Shown: positions 27,801 through 35,033 of the stretch, piece by piece | How the letters are laid out: the number at the start of each line of letters is the position of its first letter | How positions within the stretch are numbered: the first letter of the stretch is position 1 | Assembly (NCBI GenBank): GCA_016722705.1 | Contig: JADKGN010000004.1 | Coordinates: 1,674,001 to 1,738,000 of the forward strand | Reading direction: 5' to 3' | DNA length: 64,000 bases | Source: Candidatus Dechloromonas phosphoritropha | GTDB lineage: Bacteria; Pseudomonadota; Gammaproteobacteria; Burkholderiales; Rhodocyclaceae | Made by a program: the position numbers and the translations under genes | The notes under the pieces: model-generated | Told to the model about the DNA's origin: nothing | Seen by the model: only the letters and a program-made list of their open reading frames with translations | The model's database searches: none

Positions 27801-28726
27801 ACCATCTTCCACCAGGCCAGGTTGTCGAGAGCGGTGCCCCACAGCACCGCCTTCTTGCCACCGGCGTTCATGGCGATGTTGCCGCCAATGCACGAGGCAC
27901 TGGCCGAGGTCGGGTCGACCGCGAAGACGCGCCCGGCAGCCGAGGCGGCTTGCGAGACGCTCTCGGTGACGACGCCGGCGCTGGTGCGAATGGTCGCATA
28001 CGGCGTGTCATGGCCGGCCAGCACCAGATCCTCGACCGGGCCGATATCGATCAGCTTTTCGGTGTTGATGACCGCCGAGTAGGCCGTCAGCGGCACGGCG
28101 CCGCCGGTATAGCCGGTGCCGCCGCCACGCGGGATGATGGTCAGGCCGGCTTTGATGCAGCCACGCACGAGATGGCCGATTTCCTCCTCGGTGTCCGGGT
28201 GGAGGACGACGAAGGGGTATTCGACGCGCCAGTCGGTTGCGTCGGTGACATGCGAGACGCGGGCCAGTCCGTCGAAGGCGATGTTGTCCCGGCGCGTGTG
28301 TTTGCCGAGGATTTTCAGCACCTTGCGCCGCAGGTCGATGGTCTTGCCGAAGTGCTCGGAAAAGCGGTTGACCGCCGCCTGCGCCGCGTCGACCAGGCGC
28401 TTGACCTTGGCCGAGCGCTCGCGACCCTCGTTCTCGGTGGCCTGACGGCGCTTTTCGACTTCGCCAAGACGGTGACGCATCGCACCGACCAGCGCTTCAC
28501 GCCGCTCGCGGTTGTCGAGCAGGTCATCTTCCAGATAGGGATTGCGCTGCACCACCCAGATGTCGCCGAGCACTTCGTAAAGCATGCGCGCCGAGCGCCC
28601 GGTTACGCGCTCGCTGCGCAGTTCGTCGAGCACCGCCCAGTTCTCGGCGCCGAGCAGGCGGATGACGATCTCGCGGTCGGAGAACGACGTGTAGTTGTAG
28701 GGGATTTCGCGCAGGCGGGCAGTCAT
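24851..28726 (-). CDS. DUF3683 / FAD-linked oxidase / Fe-S / CCG-domain oxidoreductase
   Basis: 1291 aa. Order of domains: DUF3683 (~1-150); FAD-binding PCMH domain (~160-380, PRGGGTGYTGGAVPLT); FAD-oxidase C-terminal domain (~400-780, GDGNVHTNIPVN, SGEHGIGITK); two 4Fe-4S motifs (CLRCGKCKPVC and CTICHRCLKPCPVD); two CCG cysteine-rich domains (YLCCGYPQ, DRCCGDAGSFAYARPDV). The arrangement resembles D-lactate, glycolate or 2-hydroxyglutarate dehydrogenase fused to a GlpC/LldE-type subunit that passes electrons to the quinone pool. The substrate cannot be read from sequence. No signal peptide or membrane helix, so probably a peripheral inner-membrane enzyme. A possible -10 TAAAAT lies just upstream. 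Confidence 0.88.
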   Translation of the reverse strand: MTARLREIPYNYTSFSDREIVIRLLGAENWAVLDELRSERVTGRSARMLYEVLGDIWVVQRNPYLEDDLLDNRERREALVGAMRHRLGEVEKRRQATENEGRERSAKVKRLVDAAQAAVNRFSEHFGKTIDLRRKVLKILGKHTRRDNIAFDGLARVSHVTDATDWRVEYPFVVLHPDTEEEIGHLVRGCIKAGLTIIPRGGGTGYTGGAVPLTAYSAVINTEKLIDIGPVEDLVLAGHDTPYATIRTSAGVVTESVSQAASAAGRVFAVDPTSASASCIGGNIAMNAGGKKAVLWGTALDNLAWWKMVDPDGNWLEVERVNHNYGKIHEQENVEFRVKRFNSSGRKLLKEEVLTMPGAACRKTGLGKDVTDKFLGGIPGVQKEGTDGIIVAARWVLHKMPPVARTVCLEFFGQVREAVPAIVEITDYFKPGGAGHAAGVQLAGLEHLDERYVKAVGYATKARRHGRPKMVLIGDIVGHDERAVMTAASEVVRMCNLRAAEGFIAVDAETRRKFWLDRSRTAAISRHTNAFKVNEDVVIPLPRMGEYCDGIERINIELSTQNKLALCDALAEFLQGDLPLHSGDANLDKDLLIGNRRQAALDYIEAVRLRWKWLLENLDLPLAEAELRFASHGVQAGELTNKAANPTLFHRLQDYSVRTSWKQELHARLSEIFDGGVHRPIVERIAAIHKEVLRGRVFVALHMHAGDGNVHTNIPVNSDNYEMLQTAHHAVERIMKLARSLDGVISGEHGIGITKLEFLTEEEIGPFRAYKQRVDPEGRFNKGKLMPGGDMGNAYTPSFSLLGAESLIMEQSEIGKISDMIKDCLRCGKCKPVCSTHVPRANLLYSPRNKILATSLLIEAFLYEEQTRRGISLQHFDEFNDVADHCTICHRCLKPCPVDIDFGDVSVAMRNFLRKQGKKRFSPGTLTAMTFLNLKDPATIKLMRLAMMDFGFKAQRLAHKAAKAIGLVQKSRAHPPATVGAPTIKTQVIHFLNRPMPGNLPKRTSRALLDIEDDKVIPVIRNPKKTTEESDAVFYFPGCGSERLFSQVGLATQAMLYEIGATTVLPPGYLCCGYPQTASGDDDKGQKITTDNRVLFHRVANTLNYLDIRTVIVSCGTCMDQLQKYQFDKIFPGCRLLDIHEYLMEKGLKLEGIEGTRYMYHDPCHTPMKAYAPLAVTKALMGQEVLLTDRCCGDAGSFAYARPDVATQVKFRKQEDITQTANKLRADGFTGEVKILTSCPACLQGLSRYDDDAGTQADYIVVEMAKHLLGENWAAQYVDRANNGGIERVLL

Positions 28727-28815
28727 CGGTGTAGCCGGGATCCATCAAGGGGTAAATTTTAGCGTATTGCAGCGCAGCACGCTGTCCGGGTAGACCAGCA
28801 AAGGCCGTGCAAGGT

Positions 28816-29241
28816 TCAGTTGGTCAGCGCTGCCTGGCTGACCAGCCAGTAGCGCGCGAACTTGCCCGCCGCCATGAACAGGCAGCACGGCAGCCAGTGC
28901 AGACGGAGCCAGCCGGCACCGAGGCACAGCGCGTCGCCGATCAGCGGCAGCCAGGAGAGGAGCAGGGCAGGGCTGCCCCAGCGTTTCAGGCTTTCCTGGT
29001 GGGGGAGGGTGGCCAGGCGCTGCCAGCGCGGCAGGAAGCGGCCGCACCACCACGAGGTCATGCCGCCGGCCGTGTTGCCGACCGTCGCCAACGCCAGGGC
29101 CGGCCACAGTTCGCCGGGATGCAGTTGCAGGAAGCCCCAGAGCAGGGGCTCGGAACTGACAGGCAGCACGGTCGACGCCAGAAAACTGGCGAGAAACAGA
29201 CCACCGAGCCCCGCTTCAGCCGTGACGTTTAACCACTCCAC
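28816..29241 (-). CDS. YqaA-family (DedA-like) inner membrane protein
   Basis: 141 aa if it starts at GTG 29241, which has AAGGGGGA about 10 bp upstream; an ATG at 29280 is in frame but shares its CATG with the divergent ilvA start. Sequence GGLFLASFLASTVLPVSSEPLLWG and GNTAGGMTSWWCGR are typical of YqaA/SNARE-associated proteins. Three to four transmembrane segments. The function is not established; DedA relatives act in lipid transport. It is upstream of the FAD/Fe-S oxidoreductase gene on the same strand, with an 89-bp gap. Confidence 0.82.
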   Translation of the reverse strand: MEWLNVTAEAGLGGLFLASFLASTVLPVSSEPLLWGFLQLHPGELWPALALATVGNTAGGMTSWWCGRFLPRWQRLATLPHQESLKRWGSPALLLSWLPLIGDALCLGAGWLRLHWLPCCLFMAAGKFARYWLVSQAALTN

Positions 29242-29250
29242 CCGTAGAAT
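29222..29250 (+). promoter_or_regulatory. Candidate promoter of ilvA
   Basis: GTGACG (29222-29227) and TAGAAT (29245-29250) are separated by 17 bp, four and five matches to consensus. A start near 29257 would give a leader of about 22 nt. It lies within the start region of the divergent yqaA-like gene. No leader peptide or attenuator is visible. Confidence 0.4.
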
Positions 29251-29278
29251 CCCCCTTTTTGCCCAATTGAGCCGCGCC

Positions 29279-30811
29279 ATGCACCCGGATTATCTCGAAA
29301 AAATTCTCAACGCGCAGGTCTACGATGTCGCCAGCGAAACGCCGCTCGATCTGGCCAGCAACCTTTCGGCGCGGGTCGGCAACAAGATTCTGCTCAAGCG
29401 CGAGGATCTGCAGCCAGTGTTCTCGTTCAAGCTGCGCGGCGCCTACAACAAGATCGCCAGCCTGTCGCCCGAGAAACTCAAGCGCGGCGTCATCTGCGCC
29501 TCGGCCGGCAACCACGCGCAGGGCGTCGCGCTGGCGGCGGCCAAGGTTGGCTGCCGGGCGGTCATCGTCATGCCGGTGTCGACACCGGACATCAAGGTCG
29601 AGGCCGTCAAGCGGCGCGGCGGTCAGGTCGTGCTGTTCGGCGACTCCTACGACGACTCCTACGCCCACGCGCTGGTGCTGGAAAAATCTGAGAAGCTGAC
29701 CTTCGTCCATCCCTTCGACGACCCGGATGTGATCGCCGGGCAGGGCACCATCGCCATGGAAATCCTGAGCCAGCACTCGCGCCACAACGGGCCGATCCAC
29801 GCCATCTTCTGCTGCGTCGGCGGCGGCGGGCTGATCTCCGGCATTGCCGCCTACGTCAAACGCCTGCGCCCCGAAATCAAGATCATCGGCGTCGAAGCCA
29901 GGGATGCCGATGCGATGAGCCAGTCGCTGGCCAAGGGGCACCGGGTGCGGCTCAACCAGGTCGGGCTGTTCGCCGACGGCGCCGCAGTCAAGATCGTCGG
30001 CGAGGAAACCTTCCGCCTGTGCCGCGAATATGTCGATGAAATGATACAGGTCGATACCGATGCCATCTGCGCGGCGATCAAGGATGTCTTCGAGGACACC
30101 CGCTCGATTCTCGAACCGGCCGGCGCGCTGGCCGTCGCCGGGGCCAAGGAATACGCCCGCCAGCACAAGCTGAAGGACAAGAATCTGGTGGCGATTGCCT
30201 CGGGCGCCAACATGAATTTCGACCGCCTGCGCTTCGTCGCCGAACGCGCCGAGGTCGGTGAGCGGCGCGAGGCCGTGCTCGCCGTGACGCTGCCCGAGAA
30301 GCCCGGCGCCTACAAGAAATTCCTCGGCCTGATCGGGCAGCGCAACGTCACCGAGTTCAACTATCGCTACCACACCGAGAAAGAGGCACACGTCTTTGTC
30401 GGTATCCAGACCGTCGACCGCAAGGAATCGGTCAAACTGGTCAAGAGCCTGCAGAAGCACGGCTACCCGACGCTCGACCTGACCGACGACGAGATGGCCA
30501 AGAACCACGTTCGCCACATGGTCGGCGGCCACGCGCCGCAGGTCTGTAACAATGGCATGAGCGAACTGCTCTACCGTTTCGAGTTTCCCGAGCGGCCGGG
30601 CGCGCTGATGAATTTCCTGACCCAGATGAGCGCCGGCTGGAACATCAGCCTGTTCCACTACCGCAATCACGGCGCCGACTACGGCAAGGTGCTGGTCGGC
30701 ATGCAGGTGCCGTCGGGTGAAATGGGGCTGTTCCGCGAATTCCTCAAGAATCTCGGCTACGCCCACTGGGACGAGAGCAAGAATCCGGTTTACAAGCTCT
30801 TCCTCGGCTAG
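29279..30811 (+). CDS. ilvA: Threonine ammonia-lyase, biosynthetic
   Basis: 510 aa, matching the long biosynthetic form (E. coli 514). PLP lysine K51 lies in PVFSFKLRGAYNK; the phosphate loop SAGNHAQG is at ~76-83; the C-terminal ~180 residues hold two ACT-like regulatory repeats, expected to bind isoleucine and valine (LPEKPGAYKKFL and FPERPGALMNFL). It converts threonine to 2-oxobutanoate, the first step of isoleucine synthesis. The ATG at 29279 overlaps, on the other strand, a possible ATG of the yqaA-like gene. A restriction-modification gene follows after only 6 bp. Confidence 0.96.
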   Translation: MHPDYLEKILNAQVYDVASETPLDLASNLSARVGNKILLKREDLQPVFSFKLRGAYNKIASLSPEKLKRGVICASAGNHAQGVALAAAKVGCRAVIVMPVSTPDIKVEAVKRRGGQVVLFGDSYDDSYAHALVLEKSEKLTFVHPFDDPDVIAGQGTIAMEILSQHSRHNGPIHAIFCCVGGGGLISGIAAYVKRLRPEIKIIGVEARDADAMSQSLAKGHRVRLNQVGLFADGAAVKIVGEETFRLCREYVDEMIQVDTDAICAAIKDVFEDTRSILEPAGALAVAGAKEYARQHKLKDKNLVAIASGANMNFDRLRFVAERAEVGERREAVLAVTLPEKPGAYKKFLGLIGQRNVTEFNYRYHTEKEAHVFVGIQTVDRKESVKLVKSLQKHGYPTLDLTDDEMAKNHVRHMVGGHAPQVCNNGMSELLYRFEFPERPGALMNFLTQMSAGWNISLFHYRNHGADYGKVLVGMQVPSGEMGLFREFLKNLGYAHWDESKNPVYKLFLG

Positions 30812-30817
30812 CGCGGG

Positions 30818-33733
30818 ATGACACCCGAAGCGTTCATCGCCCGCTGGAAAGACAACCCGCTGACTGAACGTGCCGGCGCCCAGGCGTATTTCGACGATCT
30901 CTGCGATCTGCTCGGCGTCGCCAAGCCGCGTGACCCGGAAAATTACTGCTTCGAGCGCGGCGCCCGGAAGGCCAGCGGCGGCGACGGCTGGGCCGATGTC
31001 TGGATGCGCAGCCGTTTCGGCTGGGAAAACAAGAAACCCGGCCGCGACCTTGATGCCGCCCTCAAGCAGCTCACCGACTACACCCTGCAACTCGACAACC
31101 CGCCGCTGCTCGTCGTCAGCGACCACGAGCACATCGTCATCCACACCGCCTTCACCGGCTACCCGGACGAGCCGCGCGAAATCCGCATCGAACAACTGGT
31201 CGACCCCGAGCAGCGGCAAATCCTCAGATGGGTGTTCACCGACCCCGAAAAGCTGCGCCCGGAAAAATCCACCGCCGCCATCACCGCCCAAGCCGCCGGG
31301 CACTTCGCCGAACTCGCCGCCGGAATGCGCAAGCGCGGCGAAGGCGGCCAGCGCATCGCCCATTTCCTCGTCCAGTGCCTGTTCTGCATGTTCGCCGAAG
31401 ACGAACACCTGCTACCGGCCAACATCTTCACCGACCTCCTCGGTCATGCCGTCGACGACCCCGACAAGGCCGCCCGGCGCATCGCCAAACTGTTCGCCGC
31501 CATGCAGCAGTCCGGCGGCGAATACGGCGACCACGACATCGCCTGGTTCAACGGCGGTCTCTTCTCCGCAAGGGATACCGCCTGCGAGGCAGGCATAAAA
31601 ATCATCGATATTCCGGCGTTGACCGCAACCGACCTGCAAGCCCTGCACCGCGCCGCCGCCGACATGGACTGGCGCGCCATCGACCCCACCATCTTCGGCA
31701 CCCTCTTCGAGCGCGGCCTCGACCCCGCCGCGCGCGCCCCGCTCGGCGCCCACTTCACCGACACCGGCACCATCACCAAACTGATCGACCCGCTGATCAG
31801 CGAGCCGCTGCTCGTTGAATGGGCCAGAACCAAATCCGAAATTCTCGCCCGGCCCAAAAAGGCCAAGGCCGCCTGGCAGGCCTTCCTGCTCCGCCTCAAC
31901 CACTTCCGCATTCTCGACCCCGCCTGCGGTTCCGGCAATTTCCTTTATCTGGCCCTCAAAGCCCTGCGCGACATCGAGAAGCGCGCCCACGTCGAAGCGC
32001 AGGAACTGGGTCTCGGCGCCGAACTGGCGATGCAGACCGGCCCGCACAACATCCTCGGGCTGGAAATAAACGAATTCGCCGCCGAACTTGCCCGCGTTAC
32101 CGTCTGGATCGGCGATATTCAATGGTGCCGGCGCAACGGCTACCGCCACGCCACCAACCCGATTCTCCAGTCGCTCGCCGGTATCGAACACCGCGATGCC
32201 CTGTTGACCTTCTCCCCTCGCCCGCCTGCGGGAGAGGGGCCGGGGGTGAGGGCCAGCGAAGCCGTGTGGCCGACCGCCGACGTTATCGTTGGCAACCCGC
32301 CTTTCCTTGGTGACAAAGTCATGCGCCGCGAACTCGGCGCCGAATACGTCGAGATACTGCGCCAGACCTACGACGGTCGCGTCCCTGGCGGCGCCGACCT
32401 CGTCACCTACTGGTTTGAAAAAGCCCGCGCCCAGATCGCCGCCGGAAAACTGCAAGCCGCCGGCCTCGTCTCGACCAACTCAATACGCGGCGGCGCCAAC
32501 CGCAAGGTGCTCGAACGCATCGTCGCCACGACGCGTATTTTCGAGGCGTGGAGTGACGAGGAATGGGTTAACGAAGGCGCGGCGGTGCGCGTATCGCTAC
32601 TTGGTTTTGGGCCATTTTTCGGGGTTGACCGCAGCAGTCGGCTGGATGGGGCCGAAGTGGCCTGGATTCACGCTGATTTGACCGCTGCCGTCGGCATGGA
32701 CCTTACCAAGGCTAGACGATTGACAGAGAACGGCGGCGTTTCGTTCATGGGAGTCACGAAATCCGGGCCATTCGACATTTCATTCAGCGTAGCGCGTCGG
32801 CTGTTGGCCTCACCGACACCCCACGGCAAACCAAATTCCGATGTGGTCTTACCCTCCATCAACGGCGCCGATCTCGCCAAGCGCCCATCTGGTGATTGGA
32901 TCATCAATTTCGGCAAGCTGAGCGAAGGTGAGGCGGCGCTTTACGAAGCCCCCTTCGAATACACTGTCCGACACATCAAGCCAACTCGCCAGGAAAGTCG
33001 AACCCCGAAAAACCACGAGCAATGGTGGCTTTTCGAGCGTGCGCGCCCCGAAATGTTTGCAGCCTTTGGTAACCAAGCCCGCTATATCGCAACTTGTCTC
33101 GTTGCCAAGCATCGCTTTTTCGTTTGGCAACATCGGCATGTGGTCCCGGAAAACGTCGTTATCGTCATCGCCCGCGCCGACGACACCACCTTCGGCATCC
33201 TGCATTCCCGCTTCCACGAACTCTGGTCGCTGCGCCTCGGCACTTGGCTCGGCGTCGGCAACGATCCGCGCTACACCCCGACCACCACCTTCGAAACCTT
33301 CCCCTTCCCGCCCGGCCTGACGCCGCGCGACACTGCCCCGAAGCCTGGTCACGCCTCGCCACCGTGCATGGCCGGGGAAGTCGCCGCCGGGAACATCGCT
33401 GCCGCCGCCCGCCGCCTCAACGAACTGCGCGAGGCCTGGCTCAACCCGCCGGAGTGGGTCGACTGGGTGATCACCCCGGAAGAGGAAAAAGCCGGCTTCC
33501 CCCAACGTCCAGTGGCCAAACCCGGCCATGAAGCCGACCTCAAAAGGCGCACCCTGACCAACCTCTACAACGCCCGCCCGGCCTGGCTGGACCTCGCCCA
33601 CCAGGCCCTTGATAAAGCCGTCGCCGCCGCCTACGGCTGGCCCGACTACACCCCGGAGATGCTCGACGAAGAAATCCTCCGCCGTCTGCTGGCGCTGAAT
33701 CTGGAACGGAGCCATGCCGACCATGTCGAATAA
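30818..33733 (+). CDS. MmeI-like single-chain type IIG/IIL restriction-modification enzyme
   Basis: 971 aa. N-terminal nuclease: D60-x9-E70-x-K72 (ends FGWENK), the same spacing as the MmeI D-x9-E-x-K site. A helical spacer (~130-330) follows, then an N6-adenine methyltransferase with motif I DPACGSGNF (from D367) and motif IV NPPF (N493). A target-recognition region (~620-790) precedes a C-terminal helical part. One protein of this kind both methylates and cuts, so no partner gene is needed. Residues 466-480 are encoded by a REP-like palindrome and look like an insertion. The recognition region is clearly less GC-rich than the rest. The nuclease motif is intact, so it may be active. Confidence 0.85.
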   Translation: MTPEAFIARWKDNPLTERAGAQAYFDDLCDLLGVAKPRDPENYCFERGARKASGGDGWADVWMRSRFGWENKKPGRDLDAALKQLTDYTLQLDNPPLLVVSDHEHIVIHTAFTGYPDEPREIRIEQLVDPEQRQILRWVFTDPEKLRPEKSTAAITAQAAGHFAELAAGMRKRGEGGQRIAHFLVQCLFCMFAEDEHLLPANIFTDLLGHAVDDPDKAARRIAKLFAAMQQSGGEYGDHDIAWFNGGLFSARDTACEAGIKIIDIPALTATDLQALHRAAADMDWRAIDPTIFGTLFERGLDPAARAPLGAHFTDTGTITKLIDPLISEPLLVEWARTKSEILARPKKAKAAWQAFLLRLNHFRILDPACGSGNFLYLALKALRDIEKRAHVEAQELGLGAELAMQTGPHNILGLEINEFAAELARVTVWIGDIQWCRRNGYRHATNPILQSLAGIEHRDALLTFSPRPPAGEGPGVRASEAVWPTADVIVGNPPFLGDKVMRRELGAEYVEILRQTYDGRVPGGADLVTYWFEKARAQIAAGKLQAAGLVSTNSIRGGANRKVLERIVATTRIFEAWSDEEWVNEGAAVRVSLLGFGPFFGVDRSSRLDGAEVAWIHADLTAAVGMDLTKARRLTENGGVSFMGVTKSGPFDISFSVARRLLASPTPHGKPNSDVVLPSINGADLAKRPSGDWIINFGKLSEGEAALYEAPFEYTVRHIKPTRQESRTPKNHEQWWLFERARPEMFAAFGNQARYIATCLVAKHRFFVWQHRHVVPENVVIVIARADDTTFGILHSRFHELWSLRLGTWLGVGNDPRYTPTTTFETFPFPPGLTPRDTAPKPGHASPPCMAGEVAAGNIAAAARRLNELREAWLNPPEWVDWVITPEEEKAGFPQRPVAKPGHEADLKRRTLTNLYNARPAWLDLAHQALDKAVAAAYGWPDYTPEMLDEEILRRLLALNLERSHADHVE
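32211..32256 (+). repeat. REP-like palindromic element inside the RM gene
   Basis: An imperfect hairpin of two 12-base arms (CCCCTCGCCCGC / GCGGGAGAGGGG, one mismatch) is followed by a G-rich tail (GCCGGGGGTGAGGGC). This is the form of the dispersed REP-like elements found mainly between genes in many proteobacteria. Here it is read in frame as SPRPPAGEGPGVRAS between methyltransferase motifs I and IV. I saw no second copy in the window. Confidence 0.7.
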
Positions 33734-33875
33734 GCTGATTTTCAGGGAACATGCGCTACAGCGAATTTTTCAGCGCTGTGGGAACCGGGCTTTGCAAGGA
33801 AAAGGCCATGATCTGTCCAATCTGCAAATGCGGCCATACCCGTCCCGGCTTTGCCAGTGTGACGTTGGAACGTGA
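33723..33875 (+). pseudogene. Truncated DUF4258-type toxin
   Basis: ATG 33723 opens MSNKLIFREHALQRIFQR, which fits the start of DUF4258 toxins (HALxRxxxR). After residue 18 the similarity stops and unrelated residues follow to a stop at 33875. The start overlaps the end of the RM gene by 11 bp in another frame. It looks like a deletion joining the first part of the toxin to the antitoxin start region. Confidence 0.6.
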
Positions 33876-34104
33876 CGCCACGACGCTGCTGTTCAAGAGC
33901 CTCCCGGCGCAGGTGTGCGACTCCAGGTTGACCGTGGCGTTGCCGGCGAGGATCAGAGCCCTGAAGAGAGATATCCACAGCGTGGCGATCGAGCGCCGAC
34001 AGCAAGTCAGCGCCGCGCAGGGCGGCGCGGCCAATTGTCGACCTGCCCACGGCACTCAAAGAGTCGCCTACAATTCCTCATCCCCTATTGGAGTCCGCAC
34101 ATGA
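33808..34104 (+). pseudogene. Truncated YgiT-type zinc-finger antitoxin (MqsA-like)
   Basis: ATG 33808 follows AAGGAAAAGG. Residues 1-39 (CPICKCG, VTLERDATTLLFKSLPAQVC) match YgiT-type zinc fingers that pair with DUF4258 toxins. The zinc site is broken: C3, C6 and C37 are present, but the position of the fourth Cys (40) is Arg and similarity ends there. The open frame continues with no recognisable sequence to a stop overlapping the cysK start. With the toxin fragment just upstream, it is a decayed toxin-antitoxin pair. Confidence 0.65.
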
Positions 34105-35033
34105 AAATCGCCAACAACGTCACCGAGCTGGTCGGCAATACGCCGCTGGTCAAGCTCAACCGCATCACCGCCGGCTGCGGCGCGACCATTGTCGCCAAGC
34201 TGGAGTACTTTAACCCCGGTCACAGCGTCAAGGATCGCATCGCCGTTTCGATGCTCGACGCCGCGCAGGCAGCCGGCAAGATCGGCCCGGATACTGTCGT
34301 TCTGGAGCCGACTTCCGGCAATACTGGCATCGGCCTCGCCATGGTCTGCGCCGCGCGCGGCATCAGGTGTGCCTTCACGATGCCGGAAACCATGAGCCGT
34401 GAACGCAAGCTGCTGCTCAAGGCCTACGGCGCCGAGCTGATCCTGACGCCGGGCCCGGACGGCATCGGTGGTGCGATCGCCAAAGCCAGGGCAATGGCCG
34501 AGGCCGACCCGCGCTACTTCATCCCACAGCAGTTTGAAAATCCGGCCAATTCGGCGGCCCACCGCAACACGACGGCCGAGGAAATCTGGGGCGATACCGA
34601 CGGCAAGGTCGATATCTTCGTTTCCGGCGTCGGCACCGGCGGCACGATTACCGGCGTCGGCGAAGTGCTGAAGACTAGGAAGCCGGGCGTCCACATCGTC
34701 GCCGTCGAACCCGATGCCTCACCGGTTCTCTCCGGTGGCGTCAAGGGGCCGCACCTGATCCAGGGCCTCGGCGCCGGCTTCGTGCCGGCCATCCTGAATA
34801 CGGCGATCTACGACGAGGTGATCCGCGTTACCAACGACGACGCCTTCGCCATCGCCCGTCGCATGGCGACTGAAGAGGGCCTGCTGGTCGGTATTTCCTC
34901 CGGCGCCGCGACCTGGGCCGCGCTCGATCTGGCGAAGCGTCCGGAGAACGCCGGCAAGCTGATCGTCGTCATCATTCCTTCATTTGGTGAACGATACCTG
35001 TCCACCGCCTTGTATCAGCACCTCGAGGTTTGA
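34101..35033 (+). CDS. cysK: Cysteine synthase (O-acetylserine sulfhydrylase)
   Basis: 310 aa. PLP lysine K44 in NPGHSVKDR; phosphate loop GTGGTITG; substrate loop PTSGNTG (~71-77). It makes cysteine from O-acetylserine and sulfide; length and sequence favour CysK over CysM. RBS GGAG 7 bp before the ATG; a -10-like TACAAT at 34069-34074 lacks a good -35. It overlaps the next gene by 4 bp. Confidence 0.95.
   Translation: MKIANNVTELVGNTPLVKLNRITAGCGATIVAKLEYFNPGHSVKDRIAVSMLDAAQAAGKIGPDTVVLEPTSGNTGIGLAMVCAARGIRCAFTMPETMSRERKLLLKAYGAELILTPGPDGIGGAIAKARAMAEADPRYFIPQQFENPANSAAHRNTTAEEIWGDTDGKVDIFVSGVGTGGTITGVGEVLKTRKPGVHIVAVEPDASPVLSGGVKGPHLIQGLGAGFVPAILNTAIYDEVIRVTNDDAFAIARRMATEEGLLVGISSGAATWAALDLAKRPENAGKLIVVIIPSFGERYLSTALYQHLEV

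Noticed and set aside
27000..28762. Very long plus-strand frame opposite the FAD/Fe-S oxidoreductase
   Set aside because: It has no recognisable domain and mirrors a high-GC gene whose minus-strand product is clearly conserved.
29216..31408. 730-codon minus-strand frame opposite ilvA and the RM gene
   Set aside because: A GC-driven shadow; ilvA and the RM enzyme are unmistakable on the plus strand.
32211..32256. CRISPR repeat or terminator
   Set aside because: Only one copy, no spacers, no T-run, and it is translated in frame.
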